Under the pieces are notes generated by a model. The model saw nothing but the letters and a program-made list of their open reading frames with translations, did not search any database and was not told the origin of the DNA. Positions 28,001-38,140 of a stretch of DNA of 64,000 nucleotides are shown here, piece after piece. Source of the DNA: Terrirubrum flagellatum (GTDB lineage: Bacteria > Pseudomonadota > Alphaproteobacteria > Rhizobiales > Beijerinckiaceae); the NCBI RefSeq assembly GCF_022059845.1, contig NZ_CP091851.1, positions 1,674,001 through 1,738,000 of the forward strand, written 5' to 3'. The position numbers and the translations under genes were made by a program. Each line of letters begins with the position of its first letter. The stretch's first letter is position 1.

Positions 28001-28786
28001 ATGGCTCATGTTCGCCGCCCGCTCGTCGCCGGAAACTGGAAGATGAACGGGTCGAAGCTCGCTTTGGCCGAACTTGCGAAGATGGCGGCCGGGCTGGCTG
28101 ACGGGGCGCTCTGGCGGACCATCGATCTCGCGGTCTGCCCGCCGGCGCCTTACCTCTACCTGGCTTCAGCGGCGTCGATCGGAACCAGGATCGCCGTCGG
28201 CGCCCAGGACTGCCACGCCGAGGCGTCGGGCGCCTTCACCGGCGACGTCTCCGCCGAGATGATCGCCGAGAGCGGCTGCTGCTACGTCATCGTTGGCCAT
28301 TCCGAACGCCGCACGCTGCATGCCGAGAGCAACGACATTGTGCGCGCCAAGGCCGCCGCCGCCCTCCGCGCGGGGGTGACGCCGATCATCTGCGTCGGGG
28401 AGACGCGGGCCGAGCGCGACGCCGGCAAGACGCTCGATGTGGTCGGCGCGCAGGTCGCCGGATCGCTTCCGGCGGGCGCGACAGGCGAGGGGATCGTGGT
28501 CGCCTACGAGCCGGTCTGGGCGATCGGCACCGGGCTCACGCCGACCGCGGGAGATGTGAAGGCGGTGCATCAGTTCATCCGGGGCGAGCTCCGGAAGAAG
28601 CTTGGGAGCGACGGCGACGCCGTGCGCATCCTCTATGGCGGGTCCGTGAAGCCGTCGAACGCGGCCGAACTCATGGCGATCGCCGATGTCGATGGCGCGC
28701 TGGTCGGCGGCGCATCGCTGAAAGCCGAGGATTTCCTGGGAATCGCAGCCGTCTATCGGACGATCGCGCCCTCGACCTATCATTGA
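28001..28786 (+). CDS. tpiA: Triosephosphate isomerase
   Basis: This TIM barrel interconverts DHAP and glyceraldehyde-3-phosphate. The catalytic residues are Lys14 (GNWKMNG), His100 (VGHSERR) and Glu170 ([11 protein letters not shown]); the phosphate loop [11 protein letters not shown] is present. Its 261 residues have normal length. AGGAGAT lies just upstream of the ATG. It is divergent from ppiD, with a 139-bp shared promoter region. Confidence 0.97.
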   Translation: MAHVRRPLVAGNWKMNGSKLALAELAKMAAGLADGALWRTIDLAVCPPAPYLYLASAASIGTRIAVGAQDCHAEASGAFTGDVSAEMIAESGCCYVIVGHSERRTLHAESNDIVRAKAAAALRAGVTPIICVGETRAERDAGKTLDVVGAQVAGSLPAGATGEGIVVAYEPVWAIGTGLTPTAGDVKAVHQFIRGELRKKLGSDGDAVRILYGGSVKPSNAAELMAIADVDGALVGGASLKAEDFLGIAAVYRTIAPSTYH

Positions 28787-28865
28787 GCGCAGAACGCAAA
28801 AAAGTTGTTGGCGGCTCCCGAGGCGCATGGCTACGCCGGTGAAATCTATGCCCTTGGGGGAAACC

Positions 28866-29360
28866 ATGAAGTCTGTTTTGCTGGCTATTTTCGCGCTAAT
28901 GTTCGCACCGGCGCTCGCGAGCGCGAAATCCTACACCCTGCCGGAAAGCAATGCCGTCGCCGTCATCACGATCCCGGATACGTGGGACACGGACAAGACC
29001 ACCGACGGCGTCGAATCGACCTCGGCGGACGAGGAGATCGATCTCTCGATCGAGGTGAAGGCGATCGACAACGTCGTCAAGGCGACCGAAGAAGCGCTGA
29101 AATACCTGATCGACAACGGTATGAAGATCGATCCGGCGACCGAGAAGCGTCGCGAATTCAAGATCAACGGCATGGACGGGCTCGATCTCGCCTATAGCGG
29201 CACCTACGAGGGCGAGGCCAACAATGTCAGCGTCTCGATCATCATCGTCGATCCCAAGAACGTGCTGATCATGACCTATTGGGCCACCGCCGCGGGCGAG
29301 GAGAAGAACCTCGAAGATCTGAAGTCGATCGCCCTCAGCATCAAGCGCGTCGGCGGCTGA
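28866..29360 (+). CDS. Uncharacterised periplasmic protein
   Basis: I do not recognise a named family. The 164-residue protein has a clear signal peptide (MKSVLLAIFALMFAPALASA) and an acidic alpha/beta domain with no Cys (FKINGMDGLDLAYSGTYEGE, then SVSIIIVDPKNVLIMTYWA). ATG 28866 is chosen for the signal peptide; the in-frame ATG at 28827 would hide it. It lies between tpiA and secG with 79 and 120 bp gaps and is probably transcribed independently. Confidence 0.75.
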   Translation: MKSVLLAIFALMFAPALASAKSYTLPESNAVAVITIPDTWDTDKTTDGVESTSADEEIDLSIEVKAIDNVVKATEEALKYLIDNGMKIDPATEKRREFKINGMDGLDLAYSGTYEGEANNVSVSIIIVDPKNVLIMTYWATAAGEEKNLEDLKSIALSIKRVGG

Positions 29361-29480
29361 CGTAGCGACCTTGTCGGGGCGCGCTCGTCGCGCCCCAGCC
29401 CTTCCTTGCAATCGGCCGCCCCCGGGGCTATCTCCCCGCCGTTCGAGCGCGCCCTTTGAGGCGCGTGAAGCGGAATTTCC

Positions 29481-29891
29481 ATGCAAGCGGTTCTGATTGT
29501 CGTCCATCTCCTGATCGTGGTCGCGCTCGTCGGCCTGATCCTGCTCCAGCGCTCGGAGGGCGGTGGGCTGGGTCTGGGCGGCGGCGGCGTGCAGGGCTTC
29601 ATGACAGGCCGCGGCCAGGCCAACGCCCTGACCCGCGCGACCGCGGTGCTGGCCGGCGGCTTCTTCCTCACCAGCCTCGTTCTTTCGGTTCTGGCGAGCC
29701 ACAACCGCACCCAGCGCTCGATCCTCGACGGAGCCGCGACGCCGGCGTCGGAATCGATCCCGGCCGCGCCCCAGAGCGCGCCGATCGGCGGCCCTGGAGG
29801 CGGCGTCCTCAACCAGCTCAACCAGTTGCAGGGCGGGGCGCCCGCGGCGCCTCCGCCGCCCTCGGGACCCCAGGTTCCGCAATCGAAGTAA
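29481..29891 (+). CDS. secG: Protein-export membrane protein SecG
   Basis: SecG is the small third subunit of the SecYEG translocon. The 136 residues contain two TM helices (about 2-24 and 52-72) joined by the family loop LLQRSEGGGLGLGGGG, with a Pro/Gly/Ala-rich tail common in alphaproteobacteria. It is followed by a strong terminator and then pyrG, as in related genomes. Confidence 0.95.
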   Translation: MQAVLIVVHLLIVVALVGLILLQRSEGGGLGLGGGGVQGFMTGRGQANALTRATAVLAGGFFLTSLVLSVLASHNRTQRSILDGAATPASESIPAAPQSAPIGGPGGGVLNQLNQLQGGAPAAPPPPSGPQVPQSK

Positions 29892-29896
29892 TCGCC

Positions 29897-29926
29897 AAGG
29901 GCCGGCTTGCCGGCCCTTCGCTTTTT
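29897..29926 (+). terminator. Intrinsic terminator after secG
   Basis: AAGGGCCGGC and GCCGGCCCTT form a 10-bp stem that closes on a two-base TT centre (effective loop CTTG), followed by CGCTTTTT. It begins five bases after the secG stop. Confidence 0.85.
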
Positions 29927-30038
29927 AAGGGGCGAGGAGAACAGGGTGTGGGGCTCAAGCAGCGCGAAGCGCGGTAGCCCCACGCGAAAATGTGGATGGC
30001 GTCGACAGGCGCTATCCGAATCGAAATGCGCAGTCTAA

Positions 30039-31679
<1,641 letters not shown>

Positions 31680-31684
31680 GCGAC

Positions 31685-31704
31685 GCGCCGACGCAAGTCG
31701 GCGC
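31685..31704. terminator. Hairpin after pyrG
   Basis: GCGCCGAC and GTCGGCGC pair around a GCAA tetraloop six bases after the pyrG stop. No long U-tract follows on the plus strand. It separates the convergent pyrG and the beta-propeller gene and may terminate in either direction. Confidence 0.45.
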
Positions 31705-31724
31705 GCCCACGTTCGAACTTCGCT

Positions 31725-32801
31725 TTATTTCTTCCCGTAGATCAGCACGCTGAAGGTGTCGGGATAGAAAGTGTTGGCGTAATAAGGCGATACGCTCGTC
31801 GTGATCTTCTTGGCGTAATCGGCTGTTCCCTCAGCGGTGACCGCGTAGATTTTCTTGGATTTCGAGTCGAAGGCCAGAGAGCGGACGCCGGCGTTCGTGC
31901 CCAAAGCCTCGACCTGCGCGTAGTGATCAGCATCCTTCTGCTCGAACACGTTCATGATCGCGTTGACGCCGTTGGTCAGGAAAATGCGCTTGAGTTCTGC
32001 GTCATAGGCGACGCCGTCATTGCCGCCGCCGACCTCTTCCGAGAAAACGATGGCCCCGTTTTCGACGTTCATGACTGCAAATGACGGCTTCACCTTCGCA
32101 TTGCCGCGGCAGCCCAGCATCAAACGTTTGCCGGCGGCGTCGAGCGCAACGCTGTTGGTCTGGCCGCAGCCGGGCGTCGGCCACGACGCCGTGACCTTCA
32201 GCTCTTTGGTGTCGAGGCGATAAACCATCTCGGTGTCGCGGGCGGCAAGATAGAAATTGCCTGCGCCGTCGGCCTCCGCGTGCTCCGGCTTCTTGGTCGG
32301 AACCTTGATGACGCCGACCCGCTTGAGCGAGGGAAGTTCGAGCACAATCAGATCGGTGCCGTCAGCGCCAGCCGCCATATTGACGATGATGCGTTTGCTG
32401 GTGGGATCATAGTGGCTGGTGTCGAGTTCTTCGCCGAGCTTGATCGGCTCGCCGGCCTCCAGCGTCGACAGCTTGAACGGCGTGATTGTCCCGTTCTCAT
32501 TGTTGGAAACGCCGAGGTCGAATTCGGGGACGAGCGTGGCGCCATTCGACGAGGCGTTTTCAGTGCCCGCTATGGTTTTGATCACCGACTTCGAGCCGAG
32601 GTCGAAAACCTGCAGCCCTTCCTTACGATGACCAATGAAGAGGCGATTTCGCGCGCCATCGAGCGCGAGATAGTCCCACGCGGAGCCTTTCCCCGGAATC
32701 TTGATCGCTTCCTGAAGTCGCCATCCGTCGAGTGCAAGAGCGGAGGCGGACAGAAGAGGCAGCGCGATGAGTGCAAAAATGAATCGTCGGCCTGATTTCA
32801 T
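31725..32801 (-). CDS. Exported YVTN-type beta-propeller protein
   Basis: The 358-residue protein has a signal peptide (RRFIFALIALPLLSASALA) followed by repeated four-strand blades (WDYLALDGARNRLFIGHR, NSVALDAAGKRLMLGCRG, AYDAELKRIFLTNGVNA, SLAFDSKSKKIYAVTAEG), the pattern of YVTN/NHL-type seven-bladed propellers in the periplasm. Such domains bind ligands or partner proteins; no catalytic residue can be named. ATG 32801 is chosen because the frame upstream to about 33383 runs antisense through the next gene and lacks a signal peptide. A terminator and psiF lie upstream. Confidence 0.8.
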   Translation of the reverse strand: MKSGRRFIFALIALPLLSASALALDGWRLQEAIKIPGKGSAWDYLALDGARNRLFIGHRKEGLQVFDLGSKSVIKTIAGTENASSNGATLVPEFDLGVSNNENGTITPFKLSTLEAGEPIKLGEELDTSHYDPTSKRIIVNMAAGADGTDLIVLELPSLKRVGVIKVPTKKPEHAEADGAGNFYLAARDTEMVYRLDTKELKVTASWPTPGCGQTNSVALDAAGKRLMLGCRGNAKVKPSFAVMNVENGAIVFSEEVGGGNDGVAYDAELKRIFLTNGVNAIMNVFEQKDADHYAQVEALGTNAGVRSLAFDSKSKKIYAVTAEGTADYAKKITTSVSPYYANTFYPDTFSVLIYGKK

Positions 32802-32891
32802 TGTTTCCCCCTTGTACTGCTCGTTGCGCCTTTGAACGGCTGGCGAACGTAGATTAAGGCGACGCGGAGGACCTGCAAGCTTTGATTTCCG

Positions 32892-32929
32892 GCGGGCTGG
32901 AGAAGCGAAGGTCCGCTTGTCCAGCCCGC
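32892..32929 (-). terminator. Hairpin after the PsiF-repeat gene
   Basis: GCGGGCTGGA and TCCAGCCCGC form a perfect 10-bp stem, and AAGCG/CGCTT extends pairing inside. It lies seven bases beyond the psiF-like stop on the minus strand. The following minus-strand bases (GGAAATCAAA) carry no strong U-tract. Confidence 0.5.
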
Positions 32930-32935
32930 GGCGCG

Positions 32936-33214
32936 TCACGCGCCTTTCATGCAATCGCTGCGGAATTTCTTGCGCTCCTTGCCGTGCAGGCTCTTGGCGT
33001 CGGCCTGGGCTGAGCAGTCCTTGGACTTCGCGGTCTGCTGAGCCTTCGCCGGCTTGGCGGCGGCTTTCGTTGACGCGGCCGGAGCGGTCGTTGTCGCGGC
33101 CGGAGGCGACGCAGTGGACGGCGCCGCAGGCGTCGGGCTGGTCTGCGCGTAGGCCGCTCCGGCGAGTGAGGCGGCGAAAATCGCAGTGGTGAGCAAAGTT
33201 CTGGTGATCGACAT
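32936..33214 (-). CDS. PsiF-repeat secreted small protein
   Basis: The 92-residue precursor has a signal peptide (about 1-23, ending AYAQ), an Ala/Pro/Thr-rich linker (24-60) and one PsiF repeat (CSAQADAKSLHGKERKKF, ending SDCMKGA) with its two conserved cysteines. E. coli PsiF is phosphate-starvation-inducible, but the molecular role is unknown, and no pho box was recognised upstream here. The lone gene is minus strand, between the beta-propeller and the nitronate monooxygenase. Confidence 0.8.
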   Translation of the reverse strand: MSITRTLLTTAIFAASLAGAAYAQTSPTPAAPSTASPPAATTTAPAASTKAAAKPAKAQQTAKSKDCSAQADAKSLHGKERKKFRSDCMKGA

Positions 33215-33398
33215 TCGGGTTCTCCCTTCGGAGTTGAGCCCCGCCGGACGCCGTGGCGTCCGGCCTTGTCAGCCGATCCGTCCTTTCACGAAGCGGCCGC
33301 GGGGATAAGGCGGCTTTCGGCCGCGTCCGCCCGCCCCAAACTCGCCCATTTGCTGGTGCAACCGCTCCGCGCCGACGAGCCAATCTCGCTGAAGCGCC

Positions 33399-34478
33399 TC
33401 AAACAGCGCGCTGGCCCGCCAGTCTCTGCAAGGCTTCCTTCGCAAGCCGCGTGGTGAGCGCGCCGGCGGACTCTTCGCGCGCCAGAGCAGCCGCTTGTCC
33501 CGTCCAGAGGGGCGAGAAATCGCCGGAGCCCGCCTTCTCCGCAGCCGCGCGCAATGGCGCCAACGCGCCAGACGCATTCGGGAATTGCGGCGCGAGATCG
33601 GAGATCGGGCCAAGGTCGCGCATCAGCCTGTTGTAGAAGCCACGCGCTGGACGGCCGGAGAAAAGGTTCGTCAGGGTCGATTCGCGCGAGCGCGCTTCCC
33701 TGAGCACGCCGCGATGGATCGCGCTGAGAGTCGCCTCCGGCGTGAAGAGGTAGGCTGTGCCGATCTGTACGGCCGCTGCGCCGAGATGGAAGGCCGCGGC
33801 GACGCCGCGGGCGTCGCTGATCCCGCCCGATGCGATCACGGGAACCTTCACCGCATCAACGATGAGAGGCGTCAGCGCCATGGTGCCGATCTGCGCGCCG
33901 ATGTCGGCGGTCAGAAACATGCCGCGATGGCCGCCGGCCTCGAAGCCCTGGGCGATGATGGCGTCGCAGCCATTATCTTCGAGCCAGCGCGCTTCAATAG
34001 GAGTCGTCGCGGAAGAGAGAATTTTCGCGCCGGCGACCCGCACGCGTTCGACCAGCGGCGGTTTCGGCAGGCCGAAATGGAAGCTCACCACCTCCGGCTC
34101 GAATTCCTCGACAATCCCGCACATCGCCTCATCGAAGGGCGCGCGGGAGGCGGCGGCGACCGGCGCAGCCGGATCAAGACCGAGTTCGCGATAATAGCCG
34201 CTCAGCCGCTCCTTCCAGAGCTGTTCGCGCTGCGGGTCCGACTTCGGCGGCTCATGACAGAAGAAGTTGAGATTGATCGGTTTCGCAGTGCGTTGCCTGA
34301 TGACGCCGAGCTGCGCCCGCGCCGTCTCCGGCGTCAGCATTGCGCAGGGCAGGGAGCCGAGCCCGCCAGCTTCCGACACGGCGATCACCAGTTCGGCGCC
34401 GTTCGAGCCGGCCATCGGCGCCTGGATGATCGGCAGCTCGATTCCCAGAAGTTCGAGAAGGCGCGTGTCGGGCCACAT
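33399..34478 (-). CDS. Nitronate monooxygenase family flavoprotein
   Basis: This FMN TIM barrel of the 2-nitropropane dioxygenase / NMO family oxidises alkyl nitronates such as propionate 3-nitronate; some members are enoyl reductases. The 359-residue sequence starts LLGIELPIIQAPMAGSNGAE; the catalytic His region is GFEAGGHRGMF, and the FMN phosphate loop is PVIASGGISDARGV and AAAVQIGTAYLF. ATG 34478 is chosen; the frame continues upstream without stop but overlaps the divergent promoter. A 10-bp hairpin at 33243-33264 lies downstream. Confidence 0.88.
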   Translation of the reverse strand: MWPDTRLLELLGIELPIIQAPMAGSNGAELVIAVSEAGGLGSLPCAMLTPETARAQLGVIRQRTAKPINLNFFCHEPPKSDPQREQLWKERLSGYYRELGLDPAAPVAAASRAPFDEAMCGIVEEFEPEVVSFHFGLPKPPLVERVRVAGAKILSSATTPIEARWLEDNGCDAIIAQGFEAGGHRGMFLTADIGAQIGTMALTPLIVDAVKVPVIASGGISDARGVAAAFHLGAAAVQIGTAYLFTPEATLSAIHRGVLREARSRESTLTNLFSGRPARGFYNRLMRDLGPISDLAPQFPNASGALAPLRAAAEKAGSGDFSPLWTGQAAALAREESAGALTTRLAKEALQRLAGQRAV

Positions 34479-34640
34479 GGCGGCGATCCCTGTTCCGGCG
34501 AGGCGGGCGCATCTCTTGCTCCCGCCTCGCGGCGATTTCAATGGCGCTCGGCGCGCGTGCGCCGCGTGAAGTCGCCGTGCGGCAGCGCACATTGCGAAAG
34601 CCGCCCGCTTTGATTGAATGGATGCGAGCTGGAGGGTCGC

Positions 34641-35042
34641 ATGCTCGCCTCGGTCGCCGGACTGCCGGCCTTTCTCGCCTATGTCATCGCCGCGCTCGCG
34701 CTCGTTGCGCTCTATCTCTACGTCTATATGTGGATCACGCCGCATGACGAATTCGCGCTGATCCGCTCAAACGTCACGGCGGCCGGCGTCAGCATGGGCA
34801 TGTCGCTGATCGGCTTCTCCATCCCGCTGTCGAGCGCCATGCGCTACGCCGCGAATATCTGGGACATGATCATCTGGGGCGTGATCGCGCTCATCGTGCA
34901 GATCATGGTGTTTTTTCTCTCCCAGATCGTATTCCCTGATCTCGCCAAGCGCATTGAGGCGAATGAAATTCCCGCGGCGCTGTTTGTCGGTTCTGCGTCG
35001 CTCGCCGCGGGCATTCTTAATGCGGCGGCGATGTCCTACTGA
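34641..35042 (+). CDS. DUF350 (YjfL-type) membrane protein
   Basis: The 133-residue protein has four TM helices (about 10-30, 45-65, 73-93 and 108-130), with the family-type segments HDEFALIRSNVTAAGVSMG and GFSIPLSSAM. ATG 34641 has GGAGGG seven bases upstream; the in-frame TTG at 34614 is less likely. It is the first gene of a three-gene run with a DUF1190-type protein and an ATP-grasp enzyme, matching yjfL-yjfM-yjfC in E. coli. The family function is unknown. Confidence 0.85.
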   Translation: MLASVAGLPAFLAYVIAALALVALYLYVYMWITPHDEFALIRSNVTAAGVSMGMSLIGFSIPLSSAMRYAANIWDMIIWGVIALIVQIMVFFLSQIVFPDLAKRIEANEIPAALFVGSASLAAGILNAAAMSY

Positions 35043-35051
35043 GTCGCGGCG

Positions 35052-35579
35052 ATGAAACGCTCGCTGATGGCGCCGGTCGTCGGCCTCGGCATCGGGGCGG
35101 CGACGCTTGGCAGCGCCGGATTCATCGGCTCGCGCACGACTTGCGCCGAGGGGCGCGTGGTCGAGTCGGTTGCGCAATGCAAGGCGCTTGCCGGCATTGA
35201 GGGCGCGCGCATCTGCGACGCCGCCTTTACTGTGGCGCCGGCGCAAGAGCGATTGGATGTCGTGGATCGCGCGGCCTTTCTGCGGATGAGCCCCAACGGC
35301 CTCCCGACCGCCGAACAGGTGACGCGCGCACCTGGCGATCCCAAATGGCGCAGCGCCGCAGGTTCGATCATGGACCCGTATCGCAATAGCTGCGCCTCAA
35401 GAAGCTCATCCTCGTCCAGCTCCCACGGCGGGTCTTCCGGGCGATCCTGGTGGAGTTCAAGCAGTTCGGGCTCAAGCTGGGGCAGTTCGAGCTCAAGCAG
35501 TTCAAGTTCGGCGACGCATCTGACGGCGCGCGGCGGCTTCGGCTCGTCCGGCTCTTTCGCTTCGCATTCGTCGAGCTGA
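35052..35579 (+). CDS. DUF1190 (YgiB/YjfM-type) protein with serine-rich tail
   Basis: The 175-residue protein has an N-terminal hydrophobic segment (residues 6-26), a Cys-containing body (Cys31, Cys43, Cys55, Cys114) with the family-type pattern of Cys residues, and a Ser/Gly/Trp-rich tail. Residues 117-153 are almost all serine, broken by Gly, Trp and Arg. It starts nine bases after the DUF350 stop and ends ten bases before the ATP-grasp gene. E. coli YgiB and YjfM show the same body and partner but have no agreed function. Confidence 0.75.
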   Translation: MKRSLMAPVVGLGIGAATLGSAGFIGSRTTCAEGRVVESVAQCKALAGIEGARICDAAFTVAPAQERLDVVDRAAFLRMSPNGLPTAEQVTRAPGDPKWRSAAGSIMDPYRNSCASRSSSSSSSHGGSSGRSWWSSSSSGSSWGSSSSSSSSSATHLTARGGFGSSGSFASHSSS

Positions 35580-35589
35580 CGGATCATTC

Positions 35590-36750
35590 GTGCGGCGCAT
35601 CATCTCCCGCGAGCGGCCGAACTGGCGCGACAAGGCGGCGGAGCTCGGCTTCTCCTTCCACTCTCCAGGCGGCGAGCCCTACTGGGACGAAAGCGCGTTC
35701 TACGGTTTCACGTTGCGCGAGATCGAACTCGGAATCGAACAGGCGGCAGGCGATCTGCATAAGCTCTGCCTCGAGCTCGTCGATCGCGTCGTGCGCGACG
35801 AACGGCTGTTGCGCAGACTGGCGATTCCGCAATTCGCCTGGAGTTTCATCGCCGAGAGCTGGCGGCGAAAAGACCCTTCGCTTTATGGCCGCTTCGATTT
35901 CAGTTTTGACGGAAGAGGGCCGGCGAAACTCCTCGAATATAACGCGGACACGCCGACTTCGATCTACGAAGCCGCGGTGTTCCAGTGGTACTGGTACGAG
36001 GACTGTGTCGCCAACGGCACGCTGACGCGATCCTCCGACCAGTTCAACTCGCTGCATGAGGCGCTGGTGGCGCGCTGGCGTGAGATCGCGGGCGGCGTCT
36101 CCGCGCATTTCGCAAGCTATCCCGACGATATGGAGGATCGCGGGACGGTCGCCTATCTCGAAGACTGTGCGAGACAGGCCGGCTTGCGCACGAGGTTCAT
36201 CGCGATCGGCGACATCGGACTCGATTCAGAGGGCGACTTCGTCGATCTCGACGAGGGCGAGATCAGACTTCTTTTCAAGTTGTATCCCTGGGAGTGGATG
36301 TTTCGCGATCAGTTCGGCAAGGCGCTGCCGCGCGCCTCGACGCGATTTGTCGAGCCGCCCTGGAAAGCGATCCTGTCGAACAAGGGAATTCTGCCACTGT
36401 TATGGGAGATGGCGCCCGGCCACCCCAATCTCTTGCCCGCCTTCTTCGAGGATGATCCGCGCCGCGGCGAGATCGGCGCGGAATATGTCATCAAACCGAT
36501 CTATTCGCGTGAAGGCGCCAATATCACGCTGGTGGATTCGATGCGCATGATCGAGGGCGATCGCGGGCCCTATGGCGCCGAAGGCTCCGTGCGACAGCAG
36601 CTTGCTCCGCTGCCGCTGTTTGATGGGAACTATCCCGTCATCGGCGCCTGGATCGTTGGCGACTCTCCCTGCGGCATGGGAGTTCGCGAAGATAAGAGTC
36701 CAATAACCAAGAATACATCGCGTTTCCTTCCACATGCGATAATCGGGTAA
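35590..36750 (+). CDS. Glutathionylspermidine synthase-like ATP-grasp ligase (YgiC/YjfC)
   Basis: The 386 residues match the length of E. coli YgiC/YjfC, which carry only the pre-ATP-grasp and ATP-grasp synthetase domain and lack the amidase of GspSA. Key segments are LEYNADTPTSIYEA, EPPWKAILSNKGILP and YVIKPIYSREGANI, the last carrying the nucleotide and Mg2+ site. The start is GTG 35590. The family probably forms an amide bond, by analogy to glutathionylspermidine synthase. The substrate here is unknown; the neighbouring DUF1190 tail or a polyamine-containing peptide is only a guess. Confidence 0.88.
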   Translation: MRRIISRERPNWRDKAAELGFSFHSPGGEPYWDESAFYGFTLREIELGIEQAAGDLHKLCLELVDRVVRDERLLRRLAIPQFAWSFIAESWRRKDPSLYGRFDFSFDGRGPAKLLEYNADTPTSIYEAAVFQWYWYEDCVANGTLTRSSDQFNSLHEALVARWREIAGGVSAHFASYPDDMEDRGTVAYLEDCARQAGLRTRFIAIGDIGLDSEGDFVDLDEGEIRLLFKLYPWEWMFRDQFGKALPRASTRFVEPPWKAILSNKGILPLLWEMAPGHPNLLPAFFEDDPRRGEIGAEYVIKPIYSREGANITLVDSMRMIEGDRGPYGAEGSVRQQLAPLPLFDGNYPVIGAWIVGDSPCGMGVREDKSPITKNTSRFLPHAIIG

Positions 36751-36782
36751 ATTAAAAGTCGGGGAAATTTGAGGGTGTCGTC

Positions 36783-37118
36783 ATGCTTCGAGCGAGCATG
36801 GTGACGTGCGCCATCGCGGTTGCGGGCTTTGTCGGCTGGCTGGTCCTGGGCTCCGACTGCGACGGCAAGATCGTCAAGAATTCATGGCAATGCGTCCGCA
36901 ACGCGGGTTTCGAGCCTGCTTTCTGCGGCGGCCTTTTTGATCGACAGGAAGACGCGATCCTGCGCGCGCCGGCGAGCTTTCCGACCGAGATCGCGTGCCG
37001 CGGACAATTCCAGATCTGCGAGCGCAACAACAAGAACGGCTGGACCGCCAAACCCGTCAGCTATTGCGTGACGCGCGATTCAAGCGGTCGCGTCGCAAAG
37101 GTCGAGCCTGTCGTCTGA
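36783..37118 (+). CDS. Small membrane-anchored Cys-rich protein, uncharacterised
   Basis: The 111-residue protein has one N-terminal hydrophobic helix (about 5-24), and a short exported domain with seven Cys after it (SDCDGK, WQCVRNAG, AFCGGLF, IACRGQFQICE, YCVTR). No family was recognised. It begins 32 bp after the ATP-grasp gene, so it may be the fourth gene of that operon. Confidence 0.65.
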   Translation: MLRASMVTCAIAVAGFVGWLVLGSDCDGKIVKNSWQCVRNAGFEPAFCGGLFDRQEDAILRAPASFPTEIACRGQFQICERNNKNGWTAKPVSYCVTRDSSGRVAKVEPVV

Positions 37119-37225
37119 TCCGACCAAGAGCCGCTGAGGTTGCCGCTAGGGAATGACGAGGCTTGCCCGCCGCGGCGACGCCGACCATAACGGCCCCTTC
37201 TTGCACCTGGAAGAAGAGGCTGAAG

Positions 37226-38065
37226 ATGCAGGCGAACGCTGTCGTCTCCGTTGGCCCAGTGCGCTTCGGCAATGCTCTGCCGCTCGCATTCATCGCTGGC
37301 CCTTGCCAGATGGAAAGCCGCGCGCATGCGCTCGAAATGGCGTCGGCGCTGAAGGAGATCGCGGGAAAACTTGGCGCGCCGCTGGTCTTCAAGACGTCGT
37401 TCGACAAGGCGAACCGCACCTCCGCCTCGGGCGCGCGCGGTGTGGGTCTTGATGCCGCCTTGCCCGCCTTCGCCGAGATCAGGGAAAAGCTTGGTCTGCC
37501 GCTTCTCACCGACATCCATGAAATCGGGCAATGCGCGCCGGTCGCTGAAGTCGTCGATATCCTGCAGATCCCGGCGTTCCTGTGCCGGCAGACCGATCTC
37601 GTTGTCGCCGCGGCCAGGACGGGTCGTGTGGTCAATGTGAAGAAGGGACAATTCCTCGCGCCGTGGGACATGAAGAATGTCGCCGCGAAAGTCACCGGCG
37701 CAGGCAACCCCAATGTGCTCGTCACCGAACGCGGCGCGTCCTTCGGCTACAATACGCTGGTGACCGATATGCGCGCGCTGCCGATCATGGCGCAGCAGAC
37801 AGGCGCTCCGGTGATTTTCGACGCCACCCATTCGGTGCAGCAGCCGGGCGGACAGGGCGCCTCGTCGGGCGGTCAGCGTGAGTTCGTGCCGGTGCTGGCC
37901 CGCGCGGCGGTTGCGGTCGGCGTTGCAGGCGTCTTCATCGAGACGCATGAAGCCCCTGACACGGCGCCGTCAGACGGGCCGAATATGGTGCCGCTCGCGG
38001 AAATGCCGGCCTTGATGCGGCAACTCATGCGCTTCGACCGTGCGGCAAAGCACATCGAGACATAG
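37226..38065 (+). CDS. kdsA: 3-deoxy-D-manno-octulosonate 8-phosphate synthase
   Basis: KdsA condenses PEP with arabinose-5-phosphate to KDO-8-P for the LPS core. The 279-residue TIM barrel has [23 protein letters not shown] and the C-terminal [11 protein letters not shown] and [15 protein letters not shown] segments. ATG 37226 gives the family start; an upstream in-frame start at 37163 lacks support. The Cys in GPC and the later residues leave open whether this is a metal-dependent form. It belongs to the pyrG-kdsA-eno backbone, which is interrupted here by accessory genes on both sides. Confidence 0.95.
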   Translation: MQANAVVSVGPVRFGNALPLAFIAGPCQMESRAHALEMASALKEIAGKLGAPLVFKTSFDKANRTSASGARGVGLDAALPAFAEIREKLGLPLLTDIHEIGQCAPVAEVVDILQIPAFLCRQTDLVVAAARTGRVVNVKKGQFLAPWDMKNVAAKVTGAGNPNVLVTERGASFGYNTLVTDMRALPIMAQQTGAPVIFDATHSVQQPGGQGASSGGQREFVPVLARAAVAVGVAGVFIETHEAPDTAPSDGPNMVPLAEMPALMRQLMRFDRAAKHIET

Positions 38066-38140
38066 GCCGCCCAAGCATCAATCGGGCTGGATATGCTTGG
38101 CCGCGCGATCTGATCCGAAGCGGCCGCATGGGGGACGCGC

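Noticed and set aside
32802-33383. Upstream in-frame extension of the beta-propeller gene
   Set aside because: It overlaps the psiF-like gene in a different frame and would bury the signal peptide.
34479-34745. Upstream in-frame extension of the nitronate monooxygenase
   Set aside because: It overlaps the divergent DUF350 gene and is unlike homologue N-termini, which begin near the MWPDTR codons.
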